From: Miscanthus floridulus
Lineage: Eukaryota > Streptophyta > Magnoliopsida > Poales > Poaceae
Assembly (NCBI RefSeq): GCF_019320115.1
Contig: NC_089591.1
Coordinates: forward strand, 55,552,078 to 55,616,077
Length of the DNA stretch: 64,000 bases
Reading direction: 5' to 3'
The translations under genes were made by a program, and so were the position numbers. Positions 23,513-35,392 of this stretch are shown piece after piece (the stretch's first letter is position 1; each line of letters starts with the position of its first letter). A model generated the notes under the pieces. The model was not told the origin of the DNA, searched no databases, and saw nothing but the letters and a program-made list of their open reading frames with translations.

Positions 23513-24915
23513 AAAAAGCATATAGGCCTCTAGTTAGGTTTTGGTGATTAATGATAATACATGATTACTGTAACTAACGTGTGTTTTGCAGAGGCAATTA
23601 AGTTAGGTCACAGTAATGGAGATCGATTGGGCTATCATGGTGGCCAGGCCCCTATGATGGAAATCATTTTGGTTTTCAAAGGATGGACGACAAGGTTAAG
23701 GATGGACTAGTTCTAAGTGTCGTTTGGTGTTGAGGAGACACTTAGAGTAGTTTAGGACTTTATTTTTCCTTTGGCCGTATTATTAAGGGGGGTATGGACG
23801 GGTAGCTTGACCTAGGAGAGTCTAGTGGATTAGGTGTGGTGCACACTTGCTAAATCTAGCACTAGGTAGCTCCTAAAAAGCCCTTAGATCCATTAGAGAA
23901 AACTTCATTCACATATGATCGAGAGTTGAAAGTGAATGGAGGGTCAAATGCTGACCGGACGCTGGTTTCGGAGTGATCGGATGCTGGCTTAGAGTTCGGT
24001 CAGTTCATTTGATCAAGGTGATTTCGTCTAGTGCGACCAGACGCTGAGTCCCAGCATCCGATCGACTTCAGTAAGGTTCCAGAGAGGGAAAATCATGACC
24101 GGACGCTGTCTAGCGTCCGGTCATAACTTAAACACTAGAGTTCGGGGAGAACTGACTGGGGCATCCAGTCACCCCGTAGAGGCATATAACGATTCGTTTT
24201 TCAACCAAGGTTATAAATACTTTCTCCATTCGTATGAGGGGGCACTTTTGCTTATTCCAACAACTAAGAAACACCCTTGACGGTGCCAAGAAGAGCAAGG
24301 TCCTAGTGAGGTGATTGAGATTTAAGAATCCTAAAGAGAACCCTCATTAGTGAAAGCAAGAGTAGCATAGTGTGCATCCACCCTTCTCATTAGGCTTATC
24401 ATGGTCAAGTGAGAGTTTGTGCTTGTTACTCTTGGTGATCGCCATCACCTAGATGGCTTGGTGTTGATTGCGAGTTTGGTGATCATCCGACGAAGCTTAT
24501 GGATGATCCAACTTGAGTTGTGAGCGGTTGTGGGTGATTCACCACGACAGAGTATCAAAGAATCAACCTATAGAGAGCACTTGATCCTTGCGCGAATCAA
24601 GGGGGAGCTACACCCTTGCGCGGGTGCTCTAACGAGGACTAGTAGGGAGTGACGACTCTTCGATACCTTGGCAAAACATCGCCGCGTTCCTCCTTCTCTC
24701 TTTACTTTGAGCAATTCAATTCTTGTCATTTACATTTATAGAATTGCCATGCTAGAGTAGGATTGGAACATAGGTTGCTAAACTTTTGTGTGGTAGATCA
24801 ATAGAAACACTTTCTAGGCACAAGGGGTTAATTGGGCTAACCGTAGGGTTTAATTATTGCAAATAATTTTAGAATTAGCCCAATTCACCCCCTCTTGGGC
24901 ATCTTGATCATTTCA
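23513..24915 (+). repeat. LTR L2, 5' LTR of copia B
   Basis: About 1403 bp, the same length as L1. The first 200 bp differ from L1 at roughly one base in ten and the rest much less. The first bases are altered (CAAAAAGCAT for TGAAAGCAT). A primer-binding site and a gag gene follow. Confidence 0.88.
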
Positions 24916-24917
24916 AT

Positions 24918-24930
24918 TGGTATCAGAACC
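24918..24930 (+). other. Primer-binding site of copia B
   Basis: TGGTATCAGAACC, identical to that of copia A and in the same position after the LTR. Confidence 0.85.
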
Positions 24931-24968
24931 TCGTGCTCACGTATTTAGGCATAACCACCTGGAGAAAG

Positions 24969-26887
24969 ATGTCTCACGGGGATGGACCTCCTTCTATCTT
25001 TGAGAGGGATGATTTTCCATATTGAAAAATCCGCATGGAGGCGTATCTAGAAGCTCTAGATGTTGGAATACTTAGAGCCGCCTCACAAGGCTTCCCAAAA
25101 CCTCGGGATGCCACACACCTACAAGGCGATGAAGTGAATTATGAGAAATGGAATGTAAATGCTCGAAACACTATCTTTAGAGGCCTTTGCAAAGATGTGT
25201 TCAACCGGGTGAGGAACCATAAAGACACCCATGCACTATGGTCGGATATTTGTGCACTCCATGAGAGAACAAAGAGTGAGCGTGAGAAATTGTATCATCT
25301 TGTCATGAAAAAGCTAAATTCATTTGAAATGCTTCCTAAAGAGAGTGCTAATGAAAGTACTCACGCTTGAATGTTCTTATAGAGGAAGTCAATGGCCTTG
25401 GACTCACTCAAATGCAATCATCCGATGTTGTAAGAAAGATCTTGAGTGTCCTCCCCATTGATAAATATGGGCATATTGTGACCATGCTTCAAGGTGATCT
25501 TTCCACCGCTACACCGACACAAATCTTGAGAAGATCAATGCTCATGAGATGTATATGCATATCACACCACAAGATGGCTCATCCTCTACTAAGAAGAAAG
25601 ACAAGGACTTAGCATTCAAAGCTAGTCAAGAGAAGGGTAAAGCAAGGCTTGAGTATGAGAGCTCAAGTGATGATGAAATTGATGATGCAAGTCTTACTCT
25701 CATGGTGAGAAGGAATCGCCAAGATGCTAAAGAAGCTTAACAAGAGTGGCATCAAGTTTGATGGTAAAAAAGAAGTTCTTCACTAGCTCTAGAAGGAAGC
25801 CAATCTCGGAGATGGATTGCTACAATTATGAAGAATTTGGTCATCTAGCACACCAATGCACAGAGCCCAAGAAAGACAAGTACAAGGGCAAGAAAGACGA
25901 CTCAAGTAATGAAGAAGAAGATGAGAAGAAAAACAAGCCATACAAGAAGAAGGATGGCAAGAAGAAGGAATTCCATAAGAAGAAGAAAAGTGGGAAGACA
26001 TACATCGTCGGTGATTGGCTCACAGGCATTGATTCATCAAGTTGCTCATCCGATGATGATAGTGATAATGAGAAGGTGGCCGCCATTGTGATTGACTCTT
26101 CATCATCTTCACCAACACCACCGCTATCATCCTCTACACACCTATGCCTTATGGCCAAGGGTGAACAAAAGGTATCAAATGATGATGATAGTAGTAGTGA
26201 TGATCATGCTAACAATGATGATTGTGATAGTGATAGTGATGATAATGAATCTGAATCACCTTCCTATGATGAACTTGTCAAATTGCTAAACAAATATACT
26301 AGGATCATTAGAAAGACTAGAGCTAAGAATGACAAGTTAGAAGCTAAGAATGATTATCTTTTAGCTAAATGTGATGTAGCCAAAAATGCTAGTGTTGAGC
26401 TTAGAGAAGCAAATGATGCTATATCATCCAAACTCAAGGAGCTCAAATCTTCTAAGAAAGAGCTTAAAGAAAAACATGATAAACTCGAGAGGATACACAA
26501 TGAGCTCATCACTAGCCCCAACATGCTAAAAGAAGAATATACTACTCTTAAGATTAATCATTATAATCTTGTCATTGCTCAAGAATATTTATCTAATGAG
26601 CCACATGATGCTACTAATGATGTTGTTAAGATTGATATAGCTACATCATGTGATGATTTGATCATTGAGAGCATTGAGCAAAGTTCTAGTAGCAAGGGCA
26701 AGCAAGTGGTTGAGACCAATAATTATGATGAGTATGTCAAGCTCAAGAATAACAATGAAAAGCTAAAGAAAGATCTTGAAGAGCTCAAAACCACCAACAC
26801 TATAGTGCTAGAAAATCTTGATCATGATGGTGACTTGATTCTTGAGAATGAGAAGCTCAAAGAAAAGATCAAGAATGTCACGCTTGA
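24969..26887 (+). pseudogene. Copia B gag, truncated at the 3' end
   Basis: Co-linear with the copia A gag. The ATG at 24969 is followed by TGA near 25023; the frame reopens at 25035 and ends at 25370 with the same frameshift at GAAAGTACTC seen in copy A. Extra one-base indels lie near 25530 and 25710. From 25746 the frame is open for 1.1 kb and keeps the CYNY... defective knuckle, the Asp/Ser-rich stretch and the coiled coil, including 33 bp missing from copy A. It breaks off near 26887, where LTR sequence begins. No protease or pol follows. Confidence 0.87.
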
Positions 26888-29411
26888 GAGTGACCGGATG
26901 CTGGCTAAAAGCATCTATGCCCCTTGTTGGGTTTTGGTGATTAATGACAATACAAGATTACTATGACTAACGTGTGTTTTGTAGAGGCAATTAAGTTAGG
27001 TCATGGTAATGGAGATCAATTGGGCAATCGAAGTGGTCATGCCCCTACGATGGAAATCGTTTCGGTTTTCAAAGGATGGACGACAAGGTTAAGGATGACT
27101 AGTTCTAAGTGTCGATTGGAGTTGGAGTGACACTTAGAGTAGTTTAGGACTTTGTTTTTCCTTTAGCTATACTATTAAGGGGGGTATGGACGGGTAGATT
27201 GACCTAGATGAGTCTAGTGAGTTAGGTGTGGTGCACACTTGTTAAAACTAGCACTAGGTAGCTCCACAATAGCCCTATGATCCTATGGAGCAAACTTCAT
27301 TCATATATGATCGAGAGTTAGAAGTGAATGGAGGGTCAAATGCTGACCGGACGCTGGCTCCGGTGCGACGGACGCTGGCCGCTGGGTCCTGTCAGTTCAT
27401 TTGATCAAGGAGATTGCGTTCGGTGTGACCAGGCGCTGAGTGGTCAAGTGACCAGATGCTGAGAGGCAGCGTCGGTCGACTCCAATAAGGTTCTAGAAGA
27501 GTGAATTTGCGACCGGATGCGTCTGGTCGATACTGACCGGACCCTGAGGATCCAGCGTTCGGTCGAGTACAGTAAGCATCCAGTAAGGGTTTAATGCAAT
27601 CGAACACGTCCGGTCAGTGGTGATCGGACCCTGCCAGCATCCGATCAACACTTAATCACTGGTGTGCGGGTTGAACTGATCGGAGCGTCCGATCAACATG
27701 ACCGGAGCATCCGGTCACCCCACAGAGACACATAATGGTTCATTTTTCTGGCTGTCTTATAAATAGAAGCTCCACTCATGTGTGGAGTCACTTTTGCTCA
27801 TTCCAACAGCTGAGAAACACGTTTGTGAGTGCCAAGAAGAGCAAGGTCCTAGTGAGGTGATTGAGATTCGAGAATCCAAGAGAGTAGCCTCATTAGTGAA
27901 TCAAGAGTAGCAAAGTGTGCATCCACCGTTCTCATTAGGCTTCGCATGGTCAAGTGAGAGTTTGTGCTTGTTACTCTTAGTGATCACCATCACCTAGATG
28001 GCTTGGTGGTGATTGGGAGCTTAGTGATCACCCGACGGAGCTTATGGGTGACCCAACTCAAGTTGTGAGCGGTTTTGGGTGATTCACCGCGACGGAGTGT
28101 CGAAGAATCAACCCGTAGAGAGCACTTGATCCTTGAGCGGATCAAGGGGGAGCTACACCCTTGCGCGGGTGCTCCAACGAGGACTAGTGGGGAGTGGCGA
28201 CTCTCCGATACCTCGGCAAAACATCGCCGTGTTCCTCTTTCCCTATTTACTTTGAGCATTTACTTTAAGCAATTCAATACTTGTTTTTACATTCATAGAA
28301 TTGCCATGCTAGAGTAAGTTTGGAACATAGGTTGCAAGTCCTTTGTGCGTTAGATTGATAGAAACACTTTTCTAGGCACAAGGGGTTAATTGGGCTAACC
28401 GTAGGATTTAATTATTGCAAGAAAATTTAGAATTAGCCCAATTCACCCCCCTCTTGGGCATCTTGATCCTTTCACTAGCGCAGAGTCCAGTTAATTCATT
28501 TGATCAAGGTGATTTCGTCTGGTGAGACCGAACGCTGAGTCCCAGCGTCCGATCGACTCTAGTAAGGTTCTAGAGAGGGAAAATCATGACCGAATGCGTC
28601 CGGTCATAACTTAAACACTGAAGTTCGGAGAGAATTGATCGGAGCGTCCGGTCACCCTATAGAGGCACATAACGGTTCATTTTTCAACTAAGGTTATAAA
28701 TACTACCTCTATTCGTGTGAGGGGGTACTTTTGCTCATTCCAACAGCTGAGAAACACCCTTGAGAGTGCAAATAAGAGCAAGGTCCTAGTGAGGTGATTG
28801 AGATTTTTGAATCCCAAAGAGAGCCCTCATTAGTGAAAGCAAGAGTAGCAAAGTGTGCATCCACCCTTCTCATTAGGCTTATCGTGGTCAAGTGAGAGTT
28901 CGTGCTTGTTACTCTTGGTGATCGCCATCACCTAGATGGCTTGGTGGTGATTGGGAGTTTGGTGATCATCCGGCGGAGCTTGTGGATGACCCAACTTGAG
29001 TTGTGAGCGGTTGTGGGTGATTCACCGCGACGGAGTGTCAAAGAATCAACCCGTAGAGAGCACTTGATCCTTGCGCGGATCAAGGGGGAGCTACACCCTT
29101 GCACGGGTGCTCCAACATGGACTAGTGGGGAGTGGTAACTCTCCGATACCTTGGCAAAACATCGCCGCATTCCTCCTCTCTTTATTTTGAGCATTTACTT
29201 TGAGTAATTCAATTCTTGTCATTTATATTTATAGAATTGCTATGCTTGAGTTGGATTGGAACATAGGTTGCTAAACTTTTATATGGTAGATCAATAGAAA
29301 CACTTTCTAGGCACAAGGGGTTAATTGGGCTAACCATTGGGTTTAATTATTACAAAGAATTTTAGAATTAGCCCAATTCATCCCCACCTCTTGGGCATCT
29401 TGATCCTTTCA
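26888..29411 (+). repeat. LTR L4, truncated 3' LTR of the complex, split by L3
   Basis: 26888-26905 (GAGTGACCGGATGCTGGC) corresponds to mid-LTR positions near 13907 of L1 and continues at 28480 (GCAGAGTCCAG) after the L3 insertion. It runs to GATCCTTTCA at 29411, followed by CACTT. The first ~450 bp of the LTR are missing. Confidence 0.82.
26906..28474 (+). repeat. Solo LTR L3
   Basis: About 1569 bp, TAAAAGCATCT...GATCCTTTCA, related to L1/L2 but more diverged and with extra CGGACGCTGG-type boxes. It is flanked by CTGGC (26901-26905) and CTAGC (28475-28479), a one-mismatch 5-bp duplication. The flanking L4 sequence is continuous if L3 is removed. No internal region is present, so this is a solo LTR left by LTR-LTR recombination. 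Confidence 0.75.
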
Positions 29412-29416
29412 CACTT

Positions 29417-29943
29417 GACTTATTGTCGTGAGCATAACATATTGTTGGATTATTATAACAGTATAACTTGAGTGGTTTATGTATATCGTCTACCACTTTC
29501 AACCCGAGCAAGAATTTCTTCAGCCAATTCACCTACCGTGTGGCCTCATAACATGTTATAAACTCGGCATACATTGTGGACGATGTAGTGATAGCTTGCT
29601 TTGAGCTTTTCCATGATATAGCTCCTCCTGCGAGAGTGAATATGTATCCTGACGTGGACTTTCTGTCATCTCCCGCATAATCAGAATCTATATACCACTC
29701 TATGTGCAGAGAATCGGATCTTCTTTATGTTAGCATGAGACCCTTCGTACCTTGCAGATAACGCAAAACTTTCTTTACTAATTTCTAGTGTTCTATTCTT
29801 GGATTACTCTGATATCTGTCAAGTAACCCGGTAACAAATGCTAAGTCAGAACGAGTACACACTTGAGCATACTGTAAACTTCCGACATCTGAACTATATG
29901 GAACCACTTTTATTTGATTGATCTCATATTGGTTCCTAGGATA
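29417..29943 (-). pseudogene. Copia M RNase H, N-terminal part
   Basis: The minus strand reads recognisable RNase H pieces (the Asp-containing YSDYAGDDRKST-like stretch near 29680 and LYCYNNPTICYAHDNKS at the left edge) with several stops. It continues at 13449-13271. Position and order follow the reverse transcriptase at 29944-30600. Confidence 0.75.
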
Positions 29944-30700
29944 TTAAAATTCTCCATATCTATCGCCCTTGACTATGAGAGCAGGTGAAGACTTACAATT
30001 TTGCATACTATATTTCTTTAGAACTTTTTCTAAGTATGCCTTTTGTGATAATCCTAATATCACATTTTCTCTATCTCGGTGAATCTCTATTCCTAGGACG
30101 AATGAAGCTTCACCGAGATCCTTCATATTAAACTTTGAGGACAAGAACTTCTTTGTTTCTAGTAGTAGATTAACATCACTGCTAGCGAGCAAGATGTCTT
30201 CCACATACAAGACTAGGAAAATGTATTTCCCATTCTTGAACTTTGCATAAACGCAATTGTCCTCCACATTTTCTTAAAACCCAAACTTTTTTATTGTACT
30301 ATCAAATTTCAAATACCACTATCTTGAAGCTTGTTTTAATCCATAAATGGATTTCTTCAGGCGGCATCCCATACATTCTTTTCCTTTCACAACAAAACCT
30401 TTTGGTTGTGCCATGTAAACATTTCCCTCTAGATCTCTGTTTAGGAATGCCGTCTTTACATTCATCTGATGTAATTCTAAATCGTAATGTGCTACAAGTG
30501 CCATTACGATTCTAAAGGAATCCTTATATGAGACTAGAGAAAATGTCTCATTATAATCTATACCTTCTCTTTGTGTGAAACCTTTTGCCACAAGTTGCAC
30601 TTTAAATCTTTCTATATTCCCTTTAGAGTCATGTTTGGTTTTGTAGACCCATTTTATAGCCTACTGCCTTGGCTTCATTTGGAATGGTTTCTAAGTCCCA
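29944..30700 (-). pseudogene. Copia M reverse transcriptase
   Basis: Minus-strand RVT_2 in two open pieces. 30600-30319: LVAKGFTQREGIDYNETF, QMNVKTAFLN, SIYGLKQASR. 30267-29944: LVLYVEDILLASSD, then LGIEIHRDR. The catalytic Tyr-x-Asp-Asp reads YVED, so the first catalytic Asp is replaced by Glu. Stops and a shift lie between 30268 and 30320. Inactive as it stands. Confidence 0.87.
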
Positions 30701-32199
30701 AACACCGTTGGTTTTCATTGATTTCATTTCATCTTCCATAGCTTCAGGCCACTTGGATGAGTGAGCGCTTCTCATGGCTTCTTCAAATGAGGTGGGATCA
30801 CCCTCCATTTAAAATTCCTCACATTCATAAACTTCATAGTCATTAGAAATGGTTGATCTCCTAACTCTTTGAGACCTTCTAGGGGCCTCGTTAGATGACG
30901 CTTGTTCTATATAAGGCTGTTGTTGCTCTCCCTCATGTGTGACAACAGGTTTTAGGGGATCCTAAAAGACAAGTTCCTCATGTTCATTCATGGTTGCCAC
31001 AGGAGAACTAACAACAGGTGATGTTACTACAGTGTCTTACATTGTTGGTATAGCAATGGCAGGTAGCGTGAAGAATGGTTCTTGAACCATCAGAGTGGGC
31101 ACATATACCCGCTTCTCTTCAAAACTAATTTCTCGCGCTACCATCCCCCCTGATCATATCATCCTCCAAGAAGACAACATGTTTTGTTTCTACAAACTTT
31201 GTTTATCTGTCAGGACAATAGAAGCGATAATCTTTTGACTTTTCTAGATAGCCAATGAAATGGCAACTGACTGTCTTGGAGTCTAGCTTCCCTATATTTG
31301 GGTTAAAAACTTTTGGCTCAATTGGACAACCCCACACACGTAAATAGTTAAGTGAGGGTTCCTTTCCTGTCCATAACTCATACAGTGTTTTGGGAACCAA
31401 CTTGCTTGGCACTCGATTAAGAATATGAATGACGGTTTTTAATGTCTGCATCCATAAACTTATTAGTAGGGTAGAGTAACTTATCATGCTTCTCATCATA
31501 TCCATTAAGGAACGGTTGCATCTTTCAGCTGCTCAATTCTGCTGAGGCTTGCCTAGTGTAGAATACTAGGCAACTATGCCATTTTTCTGTAAGAACCTTG
31601 CAAAGGGTCCAGGAACTTGGCCATATGGGGGGTGTTGACCATAGTACTCTCCCCTATGGTCGGATCTTACTACCTTAATCTTTAAGTTGTGCTAATTTTC
31701 AACTTTAGCCTTAAATATCTTAAATTTATCCAACGCTTTCGATCTTTCCTTAATTGGATAAATATAGCCAAAATGAGAATAATCATTTGTGAATGTTATA
31801 AATGAATCATAACCATCCACACTTTTCATAGGAAAAGGACCATAGATGTCTGTGTGAACTATTTTTTAAAATTCCTACGCTTCATTTGACATCTTTCTTT
31901 ATTTTTTTAATGTACTTTCCTTTTATGTAGTCAATGCATTGCTCTAAATCTGAAAATTCTAAAGGTGGAAGAATTGATTTCTTAATCAATCGCTCTATTC
32001 TCCCCCTCAAAATATGGCCTAAACGATAGTGCCATAATTTCAAAGATACATCATACATTCTCTTCCGCTTATTTGTTGCATTCATAGACGAGAAAATATT
32101 CTCATTCTCATTGCTCACAACATTCACATTCTTAGAAAATAATAATAAATAAAACTTGTCTTGTCGGAAGGCAAGACTAACACAATTATTATTATACAC
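30701..32199 (-). pseudogene. Copia M pre-integrase, integrase and linker
   Basis: 32199-31882 is the pre-integrase domain with LWHYRLGH and the Cys that follows. 31870-31510 carries a broken integrase core. 31505-31203 (LISLWMQTLKTVIHILNRVPSK, VWGCPIEPKVF) is the region after the catalytic Glu. 31200-30701 is the acidic linker to the reverse transcriptase with many stops. Confidence 0.8.
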
Positions 32200-32676
32200 A
32201 ATCCGACATTTGCCATTACCAAAAGGACAATCATAACCATCATTGTCAAGTCATGAGACACTTATCATGTTTCTATGCAAAGAGGGTACATAAAGAATAT
32301 CTGAAAGCTAAAGTCCAAATCCATCATCTAATTCTAGAGAGAGATCTCCAATGGATTTAACTTCAGCTTCAACTTCATTTGCTACTTTAATCCTTCTTTC
32401 TCCTCTTTGCAGGGTTCTCCTCGTACGAAATCCATACAATGAATTTGCAACATAAACAGTTGCACCTGAATCAATCCATCAAGTAGATTTTGCATAACTT
32501 AAAAATAAGGATTCATCTATAAATGTAATGAAATCCTCACCTCTCTTCAGAAGGCTTTTCAAGAAGTCCGGACAATCCCTCTGGTAATGTCCATGCTTCT
32601 TGCACCATTTACACTGATTCTGTTAAACTTGAGCATTGCTGTTCTTTTAATGGTGGTCATTCTGAGGGACTTTCCC
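32200..32676 (-). pseudogene. Copia M zinc knuckle and protease region
   Basis: The minus strand near 32620-32570 reads CKWCKKHGHYQRDC, a complete CCHC knuckle. The protease region follows (32500-32230), with the active-site segment recognisable only in part and stops between. Assigned mainly by position between gag and pre-integrase. Confidence 0.65.
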
Positions 32677-33306
32677 TTAAGGTTTGGCATTCTTATTAAA
32701 ATTCTTCTTTTTATTGTCCTTCACAAGGTTAGCAGAGTCACCTTGTGAGCTTTTCAGCCTCTTCTCTTCTTGAACACACATTGCGATGAACTTCTCTATA
32801 TCCCACTTATCGGGCTGCATGTTATAGTTCACAACAAAAGTTTTATATTTCTTAGGCAAGAAAGCAAAAATCAAATGAATGAGAAACACATCCTTGAGCC
32901 TCAAATCCATTGGCTTCAGCTTCGAAGCCGTGTTGCTCATCTTCAATATGTGATCTCTGATACCGCCACCAGTGTGTTTCTCATTGAACAATTTCTTGAT
33001 CAAAGTACTGGCATAAGCCTTTGAAGAGCCAGTGAACTGACTCTCCACTTTCTTAAGATACTCTGTGGCGGTATCACAATCTGGGATAGACCCTCTTATA
33101 ACATCTGAAATTGTGGACTTAGCCACCATCAAGCATTTGCGGTTTGAAATGTCCCATTTCTTGCATTCGAGATCATATTTCATCCACACTTCTGCATGAT
33201 CTCGCTGTCGAGCAATGAAATCAGCATCAGTCTCATTATCTTCCCTCATCGGATCCACTGGCTCACTAGGGCACGGAGAGGTAAGCGCTAGGTTATTTTT
33301 AGACAA
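32677..33306 (-). pseudogene. Copia M gag (UBN2 type)
   Basis: An open frame of 209 residues. The UBN2-type gag core reads VWMKYDLECKKWDISNRKCL, LIKKLFNEKHTGGGIRDHIL, LPKKYKTFVVNYN. It ends in a Lys/Asn-rich tail just before the zinc knuckle. This is the best-preserved frame of element M, but the rest of gag-pol is broken. Confidence 0.85.
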
Positions 33307-34683
33307 CGCAAGTGCTAGTTCATACTTCTTTCGTCATACCCTATAGTTGCCCCCTTCAAGAGACGGTATGTGCGAGATAAAAGCCATTGGGTCGAGTCCT
33401 GGAAAAACACCGTCAGAGAAAGTGAGAAATTTGACATAATAATTGCATGGTTTAATTTAACGTTGGTCAAAATTAAAACATACAACTTTCTTATACACTA
33501 ATTCTACATCACCGTTGGGCAGAAATAGAATTAATGCATGAAAAACTTATGAATAAATATTATAATATTGCTATTGTCAACGTTGGTCAGAAAAATAACA
33601 ATATTATAATTTACTAATTAAAAATGACTACTCTTCAAATTAAATTCTCTCGTTGGTTCGAATTTAATTAGAAGATAATAAACTTTAACATTGCAGCGAA
33701 AACATGAAAAAAATTCATTATCTATTTTTCAGAAGCATTTAACTTTTCTCATCTACTCTCTGAAAAAATTATCCCGTTAGTTCAAATTTTGACAGAGATT
33801 TAAATTAGACAAAAATCATCAAAAAATTACTTTTGAAAAAGAATAAAACATAAACTCATAGTTCACTGTTCATTTGGCCCAGTCCGTTGAAACAGTGCTC
33901 GGCCCAGCGACAAAAAAGGCGGCCCGGCCTGCTCACGCCCGCATGCGTCCGCTGCGCCTCCTAGGCCGCAACCTGGGCCTAGGCTGGCAAAGCGGCTCGG
34001 TGCGCTCGTAGCCGTCCATCTCAGATCGACGGTTGAGCGTGCGTCTCGGTTGATCAAAACGGCGCGACGGCGCCGCTCGCCCTCGAACCCTAGCCATTTG
34101 GTCTCCCCTTCTGTCTCTCAGCCCCGCATGCGAACGAGCGCAGCGGCCACCGGTTAGAGCCCGAAGCGGAGGATGATGGCACCGTCACCGGCCCCCTCTC
34201 CGGCGCGCGCACTCCCTAGCAGGTGAGCGTGCCGCCGTCGAGCGGCCTGGCGGCGGTGCCCTAGCGCAGCGTGGAGCCGTGCCCTAGCGCGGTGTGGAGC
34301 CCTTCCCGGAGTACTCCGGTGAGTGGAGGCCGGTGAGGTAAGCCTCAAACCGCATCCCAAGCCCTTCCCTTTTCCCCTTCTTCTCTCTGTATTGGATCTT
34401 CTTCTATTTTTATCGGAGCTGGTCCAATCTAGGGTTAGGGCTAGGGTTAGGATTTGGGTTACTGTTCATCTTCCCCAACGGGTTAGGGTTAGGGTTCGAG
34501 TACTTTTCAAAACCGAGACCTCCTTCTTACTCCTTTTCTTTACCCGGTTAGGGTTTAGGGTTCGATGAACCCTCTGCTTCTCTTTTCTTTCGATCCAAAC
34601 CGAATCACCTCCTTCTAATTTATTCTACTCGGTTTTCTATCTCGATAAGCTAGATCTACGCCTAGTTAGGCTATTGATACCAT
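33307..34683 (-). other. Copia M 5' leader between LTR and gag
   Basis: 1.4 kb between the primer-binding site and gag. The half near gag is AT-rich. 33870-34330 is GC-rich. 34430-34560 holds several AGGGTTAGGG-like words. No gene recognised. Confidence 0.55.
34672..34682 (-). other. Primer-binding site of copia M
   Basis: The minus strand reads TGGTATCAATA directly after the 5' LTR, similar to the Met-tRNA complement of copia A but with mismatches downstream. Confidence 0.65.
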
Positions 34684-35176
34684 TGATAGACTTGACAGGA
34701 TCATCTAGCCATAGATCTAGCATGTATGCTGACATTTGAGATAAACAACAAGTCTTTGAACATGAACTAGTACGGGATTTAGAGATAGGATGAGAGAGAG
34801 ATAGGGGTTGCGGAGGTACAAACCATCGGCCGCCTTCGTAGAAGACGAGCTGACCATGGAGTCGCTTGTCGGTGGCGAAGTGAAGCCCGACGCTGAAGAC
34901 GCTGTCGCGGTGGTGGCGGTGCAGGGGCGGCGGTGGCGGGTGGCAGAGCTTCCCGTCGCTGGCAACGCCCCCTCTCTAGATAGGCTAGGCTAAGGATGTA
35001 GGTGGGGCGTCTGGTGGCTCAGGTGAACCTCGTGCCTTGTGCCCCGGCCCCACTTTCCTTTTTATGGCGTTGTGCGATGGAGCCCACCAACCATAGTTAG
35101 GGTTGGGCGTCCTCGATCAGGGCTTGGATCAAGGCCCAATTGGCCGTTGGGCCAAACTGGTGGGATCAATCTAACA
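34684..35176 (-). repeat. 5' LTR of copia M
   Basis: 493 bp, minus-strand TGTTAG...TATCA, aligned with 12593-13084. TTCCT at 35177-35181 repeats the left flank. Confidence 0.92.
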
Positions 35177-35392
35177 TTCCTGCCTTTTGGGTCTAGACGA
35201 AGGATGTGCGCCGGGATGAATTTTGCGATGGCCGCTGTAGAGCTAATGCTGGCGAACCTCGTGCATCATTTTGACTGGGGTTTACCACCGGGGAAGAAGG
35301 AGAGTCGCGACATTGATGTGTCACAGGTGTTCGGGCTAGTCGTCCGTCGGAAAGAGAAACTTATCTTCGTTACAAAATTGTGTGTGTACTAG
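35177..35392 (+). pseudogene. Cytochrome P450 pseudogene 1, C-terminal part
   Basis: Continues the exon broken at 12592. PFGSRRRMCAG is the haem-binding signature with the axial Cys, but the usual Gly of FGSGRR is Arg. It ends DVSQVFGLVVRRKEKLIFVTKLCVY with TAG at 35390-35392. It matches the end of pseudogene 2 (44283-44414) domain for domain. Confidence 0.9.

Larger units (their letters stand above)
13455..29411 (+). mobile_element. Sirevirus-like Ty1/copia complex (elements A and B)
   Basis: The complex is bounded by CACTT (13450-13454 and 29412-29416). It starts with a complete LTR (L1) and ends with a 5'-truncated related LTR (L4). Between them are interior A (14858-23512), a second complete LTR (L2), a truncated interior B (24916 to about 26887) and a solo LTR (L3) inside L4. 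The simplest reading: element A inserted in copia M; a related copy B inserted near the 3' end of A; a deletion then fused B gag to the middle of A's 3' LTR. Long 1.4-kb LTRs, a long Ser/Asp-rich gag and repeated CCGGACGCTGG/CGTCCGG boxes in the LTR fit the Sirevirus (Maximus) lineage. Confidence 0.8.
12593..35176 (-). mobile_element. Ty1/copia retrotransposon M, minus strand, host of nested insertions
   Basis: The ends are 492/493-bp LTRs flanked by TTCCT (12588-12592 and 35177-35181). Gag, protease, integrase, reverse transcriptase and RNase H run right to left from 33306 to 29417. The RNase H end continues at 13449-13271 on the far side of the Sirevirus-like complex at 13455-29411. Without insertions the element would be about 6.6 kb. 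Gene order (integrase before reverse transcriptase) is that of Ty1/copia. Several frames are broken. Confidence 0.92.

Noticed and set aside
34430..34560. AGGGTTAGGG-like words suggesting interstitial telomere repeats
   Set aside because: The words are few, irregular and not a continuous TTTAGGG array; they lie within the leader of copia M and resemble ordinary grass leader sequence.
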